A stretch of 64,000 nt of DNA from Cryptomeria japonica. Its lineage: Eukaryota > Streptophyta > Pinopsida > Cupressales > Cupressaceae. Position numbers and translations under genes: made by a program. A model generated the notes under the pieces. The model saw only the letters and a program-made list of their open reading frames with translations. It was not told the origin of the DNA and made no database searches. The stretch spans positions 913,259,840 through 913,323,839 of the forward strand of contig NC_081409.1 of NCBI RefSeq assembly GCF_030272615.1, in the 5' to 3' direction. This document shows positions 20,087 to 32,573 of the stretch, piece after piece; the first letter of the stretch is position 1; each line of letters begins with the position of its first letter.

Positions 20087-21148
20087 TGTTAGGTCTCGGA
20101 GACAACTAAGAGGGGGGGGGTGAATCAGTAGTCTAATAAATTCAAACCAAAAACAACTTTACCAACTTAATGCTTATTACCGATAAACCAGTTAAGTATG
20201 CCAGTAGACAGTGTTAACAGTTAATTGCTATACCAGTAAAGATTAATGCATGAAACATAAACACAAAGTCATCCACAACACATAACACCAATATTTGTAT
20301 GTGGAAACCCTGTAAGGGGAAAAACCACGGTAGGAAACCATACCCACAATTAGATGATACTACTGCAGATAGTAAGTGTACATAAATGCGGTCTGCACAT
20401 GTAGAAAGGCCAATAGCCTAGAGCTCACTGCTCAATCACAAAATGGGAGTCACACTAACTACAGTTGGATGGTTAAATCCAATAAGAATGTACTACACAA
20501 AATAGCATCTTCATATGCTGGATTTAGTACTGGTGTAATGCTGATATGCTTTCACAAAAACCTAGCTTCACCTTCAAATGATGTCTTCGTGTATAGCTCT
20601 GCTTAATCTCGCATATACCTTCACACACTTCTTTTTTGCATTCCACATTCGATCTTACAAATAAGATCTTAAATTTATACCATAACCTAAGACCAATTTT
20701 AGTAGGTTGGCTCTACAAGATATTACAATAAAAACATTTTACAAACAATATAATATCTGATGCAATAACCGATTAAACATGTCAGCTTAATGTATTTACA
20801 ACAATAATTAATCATCTCCATAGCATGCCATGCTGATCTGGAAAAGATAAACCTATCGGTGTAACCCTAGGTAACCCTGGACCTATTTGCGGGTAAAAGC
20901 AAATATGCAAATATGAATATACCAATGATTAATTCTTCAAAACAAAGTGTCCACATGATGTCTTTGACATTACCAAGTGTCTTCCATATCATTCCAAGTG
21001 TCAGTGATCATTATATCTTGTCGGTGAACTATATACCAATAACTGTGCAATAGTTACTTGCTTGTCGGTGAATGCTGCTAGATCTCCAAAGTACTAGTGT
21101 TTTAGTAGGTGTTGACATCAATGACAAAACCATACCAAAATACCAACA
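20087..21148 (-). repeat. Element A 5' LTR
   Basis: 1,062 bp, TGTTAGG...TACCAACA, flanked outside by the TSD ATTAC. It carries the U5 hairpin at 20101-20133 (GACAACT / AGTAGTC, 6 of 7 pairs). A 'gtggaaaccctgtaaggggaaaaacca' block is shared with the LTRs of I. Confidence 0.92.
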
Positions 21149-21153
21149 ATTAC

Positions 21154-22522
21154 AAGTACCAAGTAGGTCAAAAAAGACCAATATCTGAAAGCACAATATC
21201 CACTCAAAATATCTGAAAACTGATCATAGATTATGAAAGTAGACATAAAAATATGCACTTTCAAAAAAAATGGCACCTGAAAAGGAGGTCATATGAGCTC
21301 AAACGAAGCCTTTGAAGTTGCAAAATTGAGGATTGGACAAGTACAGCTGAGAGAATCCAAAAATTCCAAAAAACTTGTGCACCAAAATCAGAAAATAACC
21401 ACACCACTACAAAGAGCACGAAAACTTAGTCCAAATCAAAAAACATTGCACCCAAAAAGGAGCAAATATGAGCACGTTATGAGCCTCCAAAGTTGACTCA
21501 AAAATCCAAACTGCTCAATGGAGAGGGGTCTAAAAAGTTTTCAAAAAATGTTGACTGGGCACTGACTGAGCGTTGATTGTGCAAAAAATGTTGACTATGC
21601 AAAAATTGCCAGGTGGCGCTGACTGGGCACCTGCAAGTGATGTGGCAGGTGACTGGATCGGGCTACCTGTGTGGCAGGCAAAGGTGGTCCTGGCTGTCGA
21701 CGTGCTAGGTGGAGGTGGGCCCATTGTCTACATGGTAGGCGGAGGTGGGCCCTGTTGGCAGTCATTGGAGGTCACGTTGGCGTCGATCGGAAGTCTGTTG
21801 GCGGCTACCGAAGGTCAGCTAGAGGGTCGGCGGTAGAGGGTTGGGGCCTGATGGTGGCAGTCAGAGTGGCAGGGCTGGGGTCTGAAGTTGAAGGGGCCGG
21901 AGGGTGGTGCCTGCCGAAGGGCTGGTGGCGGTGGAGCCAACGACTGCTGTCTGCCAGAAGGCGGGTGAAGCTGCTGCGAGGGCTGGCTGTCGGAGGGTGG
22001 TGGAGCCGGCGAGGGGCCAGGCCGGAGGGCGATGTGACCAACGGACGGTGGGGCCAACTGCCGAAGGGCCGGCGGGTCTGCATGGACGGTGGGAAACCCT
22101 GCAAAAAGTACAGTACGATGGGCAGACAAGGGGGGGCTCTACAGACCCCCAAACAAGATAATTTTTTAAATTTTTTTATATTTTTTTCTTTTGCAAAAAG
22201 AACTATTTTCCCCCTTTTTTTCAATGTTTTTTTTCAAAACTAGAAAAAAATTTCAAAAATTTTATTTTATTTTGAGATCCGAAAATTCCGTACCGTACCG
22301 CCCAAATTGGGCAAAAAATTCCTCCAACACCCAAAATTTGACTTTCACCAAAACAGGTCTAGTTTATACTCGATTTTTGTGGAAACGCCTCCCGGACACA
22401 ATGGTGAGGTCGAAAAATGCTCTAAGATGCCTCCAAAAAATGCAATCCCTCAGATCTGAAAATAGAATCCTTCCAAGATGTCTCCCAAAAAAATCAATGA
22501 AGCCCCAATGACTCTGATATCA
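21154..22522 (-). other. Element B leader with GC-rich block
   Basis: Untranslated leader of B between its primer site and gag, cut by A. About 21600-22140 is rich in GGCGG, GGTGG and GCCGG words and much more GC-rich than its surroundings. Long T runs follow at 22160-22230. The layout (primer site, A/T homopolymers, GC block, gag) resembles the leader of element D. The primer-site complement CTCTGATATCA is at 22512-22522. Open frames in the GC block have no recognisable domain. Confidence 0.65.
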
Positions 22523-22972
22523 TGTGAGATTTTGCCAAGATCAAGGGCACAATGAAAAGTATAAAAGAGAGACAATAGAATGACCAGAACAAACTGTATT
22601 CTCATCAATATACAAATGATCAACTGGATTAACCAATACAATGAATATGAGCATGCTTATATAGGCAAGGCCATATGGATATATGAGAACACAATCATGA
22701 CATGTGGCTCAATGAGAAACAAGGGCAAGTAAGAAATACTAGGGGTAGGTAGGAGAAATAATATAATATTCCACAAGAGGTGGATGAACCACCGAATGTG
22801 GAATGTAACAACAAAATAAGACCACAAAAGGTGGAATTTCTCCTACAAGCTATATCCCTATGTGCACACTTCCCTAAGCATCTCATATCCAAACTACGAA
22901 GAGATGCATTATCCTAAGTTAACTTAAGTAAAGTGTAATAATATCCATGACGAATATTTATTTACACCAACA
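22523..22972 (-). repeat. Element B 5' LTR (450 bp)
   Basis: Same boundaries and length as 7196-7645. TATATAAG (minus) at 22656-22663 is the likely promoter. The flank on the right is AAAAT. Confidence 0.92.
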
Positions 22973-25743
22973 AAAATAAATTTTTTTAGTTAATCTGTGT
23001 ATCTAACCTTATTTATTTTTTACAAACACCGCATTAGCATGAGCGCTTTGAAAACATCCTGCTTCTTTTTGAAATTTTGAATTTTTAAATTTCTTATTAA
23101 CCGCTAACCCTTTTCTATCTTTGGTGCGACCAACATCAAAGCAACGCGATTGCTCCAGGTATAATCTGTGTTTTTTGGATTTTTTCGCATTTTCCATTTT
23201 TTGGCTTTCAGATCTCACTGTAGCACATACGCAGGTGTTTCAACGCCTGCACAGGCATTCCAGCACGACTGTCTGCAGAACAACATGAGTGTTGTTTCTA
23301 TAGAATTTTGTGTATTAATCAGATTTTTGAGTTTTGCAAGTTTTATCCGAGAGGTCCAAGACATGATTTGAGACTTCTAACCTGGTTTCTTTCAGGACAT
23401 TGTGTAGAAGACCAAATTTTCACTAGAATAGTCTTTTGTGTGTGTTTCTAGATAGATAACATTTAAATTTTGGGTTTAAAATTAACCACAGTTTGCTTCC
23501 GTGTCTTATTTTCATTTTTGCTTTCATGCTTTTTTACCCTTAGCGGGCCTACCCTCTCGATTTTCCTGGTACACTAGCACAGGCATTGGTGAGAGAGAAA
23601 TGACCCAAGTGAGTACGGTTGAACCTGAGTGTTCCAACTCACTATAATCAAATCGCCTTTCAAGATGAAAATCTCGAAGGACAGAGCTATCTGAGAGTTT
23701 ATTCTCATATTGGGCATTTTGTAGGGACTTTACGTCTCAATCATGCTTGCGGGACTACATCTTTCTTGGTAATTTGTTGGGATATAGTGCTCAATCATGC
23801 TTGCATGATTGCAAAGGGTAGTCTTCAAATGGAAACCCTTACTAAGTGGTGCAGAGCATATTCCATTACACATCTATTTTCAAGCACATGGTGGTGTCTA
23901 TAGGTTTATTTATGATGTAATAATGGGTTGGATCACTGATCACCCTTGATATAATTGAATGCCTATTTGTATGGTCAATAATATCTTAGGCGAGCATATA
24001 AACCTAGAGGTCTATTAGGCCATGAAGGCTTGGAATTTGGATTTTCAATGTTAGTATGTCTAGGATGTTGTCTTAGGTGTTTGGAGTAAATGATGACCTT
24101 AGATGTGTTTCCATAAGGTCTAGGTGGTTAATAACTGATGTTGGTCCTAAGTTGCAAAATGTTGCATTTGTTGTCAAGCAACTTTTTAAAGTTGCCGGTA
24201 TGATGCCAACTACTTCTCCAACGGTCCTAACTATTCAAAAGTTGGTTATGGATGTTGTAAAAGGTTTATATATGTTTCGACAACTGTAGGAAGAATAAGA
24301 GTTGAAAGTTTTGTGTAGTTTGGTGGAGAAAGTGAATAGAACAAGTTTGATTTCACCATACAGTGATATTTTTCCATACAATCCATACAGAGCGTGAGAA
24401 ATACTGATGAATTTTTTATCTGGTTAGAAAGAATCCTAAAACACCCTTCCAATGCATTTGGTCTGACCTCTTGAAGTAAAGTTTAGTGGAAGTTATAAGT
24501 GTTTATCTTCTATAGGTTTGAAACCCTCCATTTTCAAGGGTTACAATGCAAATAAGACCCTAACTTGCAATCTACTCATTGGGATCCGATGGCCATGGGT
24601 AGAATGCAATTTAGGGACATGTATTTTGAGATTCTAGAGGGACAAAGTCAGAGGATTTGGTTGGTGTATTACCACCAAGCCCTAGTCTAAACTGGTTGAG
24701 GGTTTAGATTAGATTAGATTAGTTTCATTGAGCATACAATGAACAATGATGAGATGATGAATTGAATTGATGGAATTGGAGTATTTGAACATAGGAGAAA
24801 CTTCTTGAAGAGTTGGAACCTGATCAATTTGGGCCTTCGACCCTGGTAGGTGTTGAAGAGTGCAAGAATAGGATGGAAATCCAATCTTTTTGAATCTAAT
24901 AGTAATCCCAAAAGGGTGTCTGAAACCTAAATTTTTTTAGGGTGTTTTTTGGTATTATCTGGAGAAAAGTCCCAAAAGATAGTGAAATAGGGCTACTAAC
25001 CAGTAGACCTGTGCCAGTAAACCTGTGAAATCTGTGTCAGTAACCCTATGAAACTTGTGTCGGTAGACCTATACCAGTAGGCTTGTCTAGTCCTCAAAAT
25101 CCAATATTTATCTTTTGCTTCAAAAACAGTATTGTGGAGGATCTGGATAGGTCTTAGGAAGTGGGTAGAAGTGTTGTGCCATCCCTGGTTAGGGGTAAGA
25201 GTTTGATTTCATAGTTGAGGTGTGAAACATAGCTGTGAGGAAGACTCAAGGTAAAGAAGACCAAGGTGTGTAGGTGGGTTTATCACCCTACTGTTGCCGA
25301 CCTCTACGTCACTAAGAACCCTAGAAATAGAAACTACCTGGTTCTCCTTTGAAAGGTGGATAATCTTTGTGCAAGGGAGATAGTAACTCCCCCAAGAGAC
25401 TTGCCATTTTGTGCCCCCATTAGCATTAGGAGTTAGCTAATACGACATTGAGAATCTATTGCGTGAGACCCAGTGGCCACATTCTGATTAGCTATTGGGT
25501 GTGTACCTGAGTCAGCAAGCAAAGGTCTTCCTCCTTAGCTAACTTCCTAGGATAGAGCATTGTGTTTGGATTCTCTATTTACGGCAGTGGCCAGTGTGTA
25601 TTCTTTGTTTGATATCTCTTGCCAAGTCCATCCTTCCTCAAACCAATCAATCCTCCCTCTTTCTGAATTCCATCTTGTCATCATCAAATCCCTAATACAT
25701 TTCTATCTATCCAAGAAATTCTCCAATCCCCAATCCATTTTTA
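22973..25743. other. Unclassified repeat DNA (element O remainder and others)
   Basis: No gene recognised. The first 350 bp share short words with 6890-7080, so they probably continue element O beyond B. From about 23950 the text shares words with insertion N. A degenerate 23-bp tandem repeat lies at 25001-25090. A short 'gattagatt' run is at 24707-24721. The last 200 bp are pyrimidine-rich. ORFs are all under 100 codons and look random. Confidence 0.5.
25001..25090. repeat. 23-bp tandem repeat
   Basis: Units such as AGTAAACCTGTG(AAATCTGTGTC) at 25016-25038 and the next copy at 25039-25061, with shorter partial units on both sides. Four to five units, diverged. Confidence 0.7.
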
Positions 25744-25758
25744 TGTTAGACTCAATGT

Positions 25759-25786
25759 ACCACTGAGAGGGGGTTGAATCAGTGGT
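25759..25786 (-). promoter_or_regulatory. U5 hairpin, element E 3' LTR
   Basis: ACCACTGA (25759-25766) pairs fully with TCAGTGGT (25779-25786) around a GAGGGGGTTGAA loop on the plus strand. 15 bp from the LTR end. The other LTR copy keeps ACCACT/AGTGGT at 38708-38734. Confidence 0.6.
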
Positions 25787-26022
25787 TCTCAAATTCTTTT
25801 CCCTTAAACTCTTAAGTATATGTACCAGTTAACATAGTAAGGCTAAGATAGCCTACTGGTATCCTAAGGAGAGATTATTCAATGCACTCACACATAAAGA
25901 GGACATCACATAACACCAACATGTATGAGGAAAACCCAAGATGGGAAAAACCTCGGTGATAAATGTTGTTGGCGTCTACTTCTCCAATCCAACCTCACAG
26001 TGGAAATCTGATTACAATGTTT

Positions 26023-26149
26023 AGGGCACCAACCCAAGGAGCACCAACCCTTGATTTAGGGCACCAACCTAGGGAGCACCAACCCCTGATTTTAGGGCAC
26101 CAACCCAAGGAGCACCAACCCCTAATTTTAGGGCACCAACCCAAGGAGA
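26023..26149. repeat. 36-bp tandem repeat in element E LTR
   Basis: About three and a half copies of a unit beginning AGGGCACCAACCCAAGGAGC and ending TGATTTT. The other LTR copy (61768-61845) has about two. An open frame through the array gives a repeating HQPxEHQP peptide, a by-product of the repeat. Confidence 0.85.
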
Positions 26150-28283
26150 TAAAAACCCTACACTGAGTTACAACTCAGTGATCTATAATGAATATATTCA
26201 AATAAAAAAGTAATAATATTGTTACAAATGGATTTTTTAACTCTTATGCAAATATCTTTGCTGGATCTTCTATCGAGTTCACTATTGGTACTTTTCTCAC
26301 CCTCTCACTGTTGCACTCTTGTCAGTTCAGCCTCTTCTCCTTCTTTATCAGTTATGCTCTCTGTTAGTTTTGCACTTTTACTGATTCTCTCTTCTCTCTG
26401 CCACACCGTTTCTTTCCACTAGTAATACACTATGTCATTTCTATGCCTACCTTCTATGTAGGCTTCTGCACTTCTTCTCTGCCGGTATAGTCATTGTCGG
26501 TTCTCTCTTCTGTCAGACCCAGTGGTTGACTGTTGGTTCTCTCCCTGTTGTCGGTTGAACACTTCAACCTTGTTCTTTTTCACACTTAGTCTCTTCTTCT
26601 TCTTCTTTGTGAGAACTCGAATGATTTCTTCTCACATGCAACAACACTCTCTTATTCAGTGGAAATCTGATTTATTTTCCCTTAAACCAGTCTAGAAAAC
26701 CAGTCTATAGACTGGTTTTCTCGCCAAAAGCCAATTCAAATATCGGGCAGTTAGGGTTTCCTCATTGACCTCAAGGCAAACCAAATCCAATCAGATCTCA
26801 CGAGATCTAATCACCTTGATTGATGAACAAGACCTTAAAAATCAATCCTGCCATTGTCATGCCTTCTTGATCACACCTTCTATTTTTAGCAATCTGCTTT
26901 TAACTTGTCGGCGGATATCTTGGTCTATCACCAAGAATGGCTTCATGGTTTCCTTCACCTGCCTTGATCTGATCAATTAGTTTGAGCTAGATCTTTGTTG
27001 TCCTCCTGACCTCGAGCCACAAAACTCTGTTGTGCATCCCGTGAATCTTGCAGTTGACATAAATGTCGACCTGTCACCGTCTACCTCATCGCTTGACACT
27101 TCACTGACTCAACATGCCAACCTATACATGCATGCCACTTCACCTCCACGTGGCCTCTATGTTGACATCCACCTTTTTTGGATCATCTATGTCGGTATGG
27201 ATAGGATCACTGACCAACTACATTACCGGGTTCTTCTGCCGGTTTACTAACCCTGCCAGTTAGACGCTTAACCGATCTATCATCAACATTGCATTGTTTC
27301 CATCTGAGGCATTTGCATGTTGGTTGCACTCTCTATCTGCATCTACTCAGCCTTGTCACCTTCATCATCAAGTCAGACATCATCTCAACTAGTTTGTCAA
27401 AGTGACAAACCCATCACTCTTCATCTGTCCCAGCAACTCATCATGTCTTCTTTGTCGGTCCAATGCATAACCTTGATTTCATGCACTTGAGGCATCTTTG
27501 TGACTCTTTGGTAGATCCAGTGTGAGCCTTCAAACACATGTCTTTAACTCTTATGTCTTATCTCATAGAACTATGAAGTACACTTTACATAATAGGAGAT
27601 AAGCTCCACTTACTGGTGGGATTATATCCTTATCATCTGCATCCTATACTGCACTCATGTGGCTTTCTTGTTTGTGCAACATATCTTCAAATAGGCACAT
27701 GTGATCCAGTTGGGTACACTCACTATCAGTCATCTCTTCACATGGTGACTACATCTTTATCTGATGGGAGTCCTATTGTTCTTCATCCACACAGTGTACC
27801 GGTGACCTGTACATCCTTCTCCTCGTGTGTTGATGTGATTTAGGTAACATTTTTCCTCTTCATCACAATCAACATCCAAGTATCTTGCTCACCCTTCTTG
27901 TACACTGGTCATAAGCTAGCCAGATGGCAACCACTCACCTAGTTGATTCATCTTCTCCATGTCAACATATTCTTACCGGTTAGCAACCATACATTGTCAA
28001 TGGATCACTTACCAGTTGACATACTCTCCTTACTGGTGACAGACTATACCGGTAACCTATCCATATCTTCAACATAATTCAAGCACTAACTTGTGTACCA
28101 GTGACTCCAGTGGTCATTATTCTGAATGACATTCTCTCCCTTACCTTACTGGTGTTTTGCAACACAAGGTGATATCAAAGACATCTCATCATGTATGCAT
28201 CCATGACAGTGATGCACGTACATCTCTTATACCCATAGCCATCCTATACCAGGGTTGACATCAATGACAACACAATGCCAACA

Positions 28284-29334
28284 ATCTCCCCATTTGGCAT
28301 TGATGTCAACTCATGTAGTATCTGGCATACTACATAATCTCCCTCCCCCTTTGTGTGATCCAGCTCTCCCCTTTTGTATAATCCATGGATTCTCACACAT
28401 GTAGTATGCAGTATACTACATAATCTTTCTCTGCCTTTGACACCAATGGCAAAGGGTATTATCAGGGTCTCTCACCTCTTTGTATTTATCGGTCACTGTC
28501 ATATATTTTTCTCCCCTTTTTCTCTACCAGATGCTTCTCCTCCTTCAACCATCATTCATTGCATCTTCTCAAGTCACAACACTTGATATGGAGGACTCAA
28601 CCATCAACTGACACCAATTGAGCATGCAAATATGATACTAATTGCTAAAGCACTCAATTAGAGAAGGATGTGTCAGTGAATACTACTTACTTATTGGTCA
28701 AACTGCATCACCTCCCATTTGATGCCAAATTTCTTTAGAATCAAGTGTGATTGTACTATGAATACAACCAACCAAATGAAAAGTAGATACCCTTAATCAT
28801 GAAATTCTCCTAGGTATTCCTACAACAATTTCCATCATCTGCAATTTAGGCAGTCAGTACCATCACAAGTTCAACCATGTCAGCACTGCTTCATAAGCAT
28901 TTGAACTCCTCCTGAATCATACATCTCAGTTCCTCATTGCCTATAAGGTCCAATACCAGGGCACCAATCATCTCCATATATCAGTTGAGCTGTGCAACTA
29001 TGATCATCTAGTGATCTTCCAACTCCATTATATCTACCACAACCTATAAAATGATCTTGGATGTACACAATGCCATATAATGTCATCATCAAGTCATGAA
29101 TCAGAACCAGTTATCCCAAAGACATGCATGCCTGCATGATCAACAGTCAGGCCACCATATGCCATTTAGGTCTTTTACAATACCACCTGAGACATAACCT
29201 CATCATTCCATGCTATTGGGGCTAATGCAATGATCTCTAGCCTCACTGTCTTACATAACCTGCAAGTAGCTATCAACATTCATACCGGTAACATCCTGCA
29301 CATACCAGTTTCATGTACCAGTCCATCATCACTA
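28284..29334 (-). other. Element E 3' untranslated region
   Basis: Polypurine tracts in element sense at 28286-28295 and near 28345-28375 (two G-runs), then no recognisable coding sequence. If pol was ever present here it has been lost: none of the copia reverse transcriptase or RNase H motifs are found. Confidence 0.55.
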
Positions 29335-31413
29335 TTAGAGAACCTCCCTGTAACTCCCAACATTTTGTGTCACTTTGCATTTGATTCTAACTATTAATTT
29401 ATCATCCATTGACACAACAATAGTGATCCATCTTTCATCTGTAGGTGTGTAGCCAAGGCAACCTCTACACACACTTATCTTCTCATATCCATCCTTCATA
29501 CTGGCAACATCTTGTTCTTCCATGTGCCCTTCTTCACTGAGGGGGTGAAAGATAAGTTCAACGTACTACTCCCCCTAAGGTCCTGCATCTCCTTTAAGCC
29601 TTAGGAGATATCACATGTGCATTGAATGCACAGTGCCGGTCCATGGTAGTATCTTCTTACTTCTTCCTCCATACCTACTTTGTCACATTTTTCTTCTCAT
29701 TTTCAGTCTTGGGAGTAGGTCTTACCTTCTTCTACTGATTGATCCTTATATTTATGGATTTTGCATCACAATTGGAAGTAGTTCTATAGTAGCATACAAC
29801 ATCCATCCCAACCTCATTATTTGGCAATCTTCTAACATACCGGTTTGACCATCTTCTTCTGGTCATTTTGTTGTGACTGGCAACCAAAACTAATGGGCCT
29901 CTTGATCCTGTAAGGACATTTCTCCTTTGGTTCCATGCAGGTCTCTTACATCCATATGCTATGTATCCATTTCTATGTTGAGCATAGTTGCTATGTCGGC
30001 TTCCATATAACTGCAAGTTCTTCTTCCTGAATTCAAACTCTCTATGGCCAGATCTATTGTAGTTATAACAAATACCATTTTCATAACTGAGAGAGGGGAT
30101 ATGCATGTATCTACTCCTTGATACATGTTTCTCATATGCATGATATCTATGAGATCCTATATTGTTCCTTCTAGATCCCTTTCTATTTCTTTTGACCTAT
30201 GGCCATGACCATTACATGCAAAGCAATAGCTAGAGAAGGAAGGTTTATAAATTGCAAACTTATTCTTCCATGCATGGGGGGATCTTACTGGTTTAGAATC
30301 TCCATTTTTTCTTTTCTGGGGATAGATCTTGGATTGTCCATGCTCTGCAGATCTTCCATATATTCTCTTCTTTTCCCACACTTGCTTTGTCTTGTGGGTG
30401 GTAGTATTTCTTTGTTCTCTATTGGTAGGAGGTCTTCTTTGTTGTCTTCTCATGGTCTTGCTTCCAGTGAAACTATCTTCTCCCATGTTATCTTTTCCTT
30501 TGGGATATGCATTGTTCCTCCTTCTTGAAGCACTAGTCTTCATCCTTGTCTGCATACCTTCACCAGTTGTGGTTAGATCAACCTTCTTCTGGGGAGCATT
30601 TCAGACAGTGAAGGTTTGTCCCCTGTTCTCTCCATTTGAGGAAACAAACAGAATGTCAATGTTGGGGACATTCTTGCTGGTGGAGCATTCACCGACACCA
30701 CTTTCTATTCCTTTAGTGTCCTTGGCATGTTTTTTCTTTTTCAACATTTTGTCCAAGGCATCACTGCTACCATCAAACCAGATTCTTACCTCGAGATCGT
30801 TCTGACATTTCTCAAGGTCATTTTGGAGAATCTCCATTTCTCCAACTAGCTGCATATATTCTTCTATCTCAGATGCTAGATCTTTACACTAACACTCCTT
30901 AGTGCTTTCTTGTTGAGTCTTCAACTCTGAGACACACTTCTCAAATTCTTCAAGGCATCTGATCAACTGGTTTTTCTCCACAATAGTATCATTCTTGAAT
31001 AACTTTTACTCATTCCTCACTCTACTGAGCTCTTCAAGTGCATTTACAAGTTCTCCTTCAAGATCAACTTCTGCTTCTTCTTCTTCTTCCCCTTCACTAT
31101 CACTGCAAAACACATCTTGTTGGTAGGAGTGATCTGCATGATCAGTCTTAGATGTGTGTCTCTCATCTTCTGATTCTTGAGCCATGAAGAGGTGGGTTCC
31201 TTCTTCATCATTATTGCGACTGGTGGCAGATCTGCCTTCATCATCTACAGATACATGAGATGCATTTCTCATTCTATCTTCACAAGATAGTTCTGTAGTA
31301 GTAGGCTCATTTTCATAGAGCTTCTTCAGTCGGTCCCATAAGTTTTTTTCTGATCTGCATCTATCCACTTGAGAGGAGATATCATTTGATAACCCACGGA
31401 GTGTAGCCTTCAT
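29335..31413 (-). pseudogene. Element E gag relic
   Basis: Minus strand from 31413: MKATLRGLSNDISSQVD...KNLWDRLKKLYE, the typical copia/Sirevirus gag helix region. An acidic stretch (SDSEGEEEEEAEVDLEGE) and a coiled-coil (about 30800-31010) follow, then a basic Arg/Lys-rich domain (30555-30300). Decayed zinc knuckles CFACNGHGHRSKE (~30200) and CYNYNRSGHREFEF (~30050) end it. One frame holds to about 30157 with stops, then shifts. No protease, integrase or polymerase follows, so E looks gag-only and non-autonomous. Confidence 0.7.
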
Positions 31414-31666
31414 TGCTGCATCATTACATTAGTTTCTTCTTTCTGCATCAGAATCGGTGGAAGGATTGACTTTACTGGGGCAGCCATTTACAACTGACAT
31501 CCACACATCAAACCCTAGGGAGGACAAGTAGACTTCCATTCTGCAACTCCAAATGGAATAGTTAGAACCATCAAATATCATAGCATGGATTGACACTAAA
31601 TAGACCATTGTGTCCTTAAGTCAGAATCTACCCAAGCTAGAGAAAGCTTATCAACCGGGAACCTAG

Positions 31667-31678
31667 GCTCTGATACCA
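31667..31678 (-). other. Primer-binding site of element E
   Basis: GCTCTGATACCA on the plus strand, initiator-Met type, two bases from the LTR start at 31681. Confidence 0.92.
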
Positions 31679-31680
31679 AT

Positions 31681-31696
31681 TGTTAGACACAATGTA
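31681..31696 (-). repeat. Element E 5' LTR, piece 1
   Basis: Only 16 bases (TGTTAGACACAATGTA) before element F interrupts. The last five, ATGTA, are the F TSD. Further pieces of this LTR are at 38709-38877, 61683-61850 and probably 63084-63126. Confidence 0.85.
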
Positions 31697-32573
31697 TGTT
31701 GGCATTATACACTCAGATGAGAAAGGTAGAATTTTTCATTGATGGCAACAAGGTTCCATAGGATCAACCAGCCATAGACTTCACCTTCTAGCACTGATAG
31801 ATACAACAAGGCTTATTCACACCGGCATCCAGTTTACATTGGCATTCTAGGACGACTTGTCAATAAATATTGTTTATGTGAAATAAATTGTAATGTAAAT
31901 TGTAATTGTATGGCCGACATGTTGTACTATAAAGACTCATATATCTATGAGTTCTTGTAGGTCATTTAGATAGAAGTAAGCGGTAACATGAGATAAGATA
32001 GGATATGATAGAGAATAGTTGTATATGCATTTTGATGTGTTTATTTTGGAGCAAATAAGAAGTAGAGAAGAGCAAAGACTATTTTGTATAAGCAGAATAA
32101 TTTGACAGCATACCAGCTAGGGTTTTTGGCAGAGGCAGAACCAATATCAGATATAGCATAACAACAAACTCATCCAACATTTTGATGCAAGTTGTAAGAG
32201 TTCATTTTATGTTTACATCAGTGTGATGTTGTAGTTAGTGAGACTCCACTTTTGTTGTTGAGCAGTGAGCTCTAGGCAGTTGGCCTTCCTACATGTGCAG
32301 GCCCCTTTTGTACTAAGTAATATTTATTCATATGGCCAATGAGTAAATATTGTGGGTCACAAATCCGACTGATGTTTTTCCCTTACCGGGTTTCCTCGCC
32401 AAAATATTTGTGTTATGGTGTGCATTGATGCTATTTCTTTATTTCTCTTTGTTGCATTATTGTTTGCTTACCGACATATTAATCTCAGTTACAGAATTAC
32501 AAATAAGTTTAAATCTTTCATTTACTGGTTTGACATTGATTCACCCCCCCTCTTAGTGTCTTTGGGATTAATC
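31697..32573 (+). repeat. Element F 5' LTR, main part
   Basis: Starts TGTTGGCATTATACACTC. A TATA-like TGTATAAG at 32085-32092 corresponds to TATATAAG in the 3' LTR (38203-38210). The hairpin GACATTGA / TTAGTGTC is at 32532-32560. The last 12 bases of this LTR lie beyond G at 33638-33649. Confidence 0.9.

Larger units (their letters stand above)
14454..21148 (-). mobile_element. Element A: complete Sirevirus-like copia
   Basis: A full-length 6,695-bp element inserted in the leader of B with a perfect TSD, ATTAC, at 14449-14453 and 21149-21153. LTRs are 1,062 bp each (14454-15515 and 20087-21148), differing by roughly 5-7% by eye. Primer site, gag-pol in a single frame (20029-15875) and repeated polypurine tracts are all present. 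Several stops but no frameshift were found. It is close to element I in both LTR and protein. Confidence 0.93.
7196..22972 (-). mobile_element. Element B: copia retrotransposon, split by N and A
   Basis: Minus-strand copia element with 450-bp LTRs at 7196-7645 (3') and 22523-22972 (5'), primer site at the 5' LTR and polypurine tract at 7646-7656. The coding order gag, protease, integrase, reverse transcriptase, RNase H is the copia order. It was later interrupted by N (8328-10661) and A (14454-21148). Without these it would be about 6.7 kb. LTRs differ by a few percent by eye. No matching TSD is seen: GAAAG precedes 7196 and AAAAT follows 22972. It differs from A, H and I in LTR, lacks the U5 hairpin and has a single GGGGGGG polypurine tract. 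Confidence 0.88.
25744..28283 (-). repeat. Element E 3' LTR (2,540 bp)
   Basis: Very long LTR from TGTTAGACTCAATG to GCCAACA. The U5 hairpin is at 25759-25786. A 36-bp tandem repeat lies at 26023-26149. The right edge meets the polypurine tract CAAATGGGGAGATTG (minus). The start matches 31681-31696 plus 38709-38872, which are pieces of the same element's other LTR. Open frames inside are short and appear random. Confidence 0.85.

Noticed and set aside
21671..22243. 190-codon frame in the B leader
   Set aside because: Again a GC-rich leader with frames open on both strands; compositional, and opposite to the element's coding strand.
25963..26166. Frame with repeating HQPKEHQPLI peptide
   Set aside because: Created by the 36-bp tandem repeat in a non-coding LTR.
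30199..30805. Hydrophobic plus-strand frames that look like membrane proteins
   Set aside because: They are the antisense of the basic, Glu/Lys-rich gag of E; antisense of such codons gives Leu/Phe/Ser-rich peptides.
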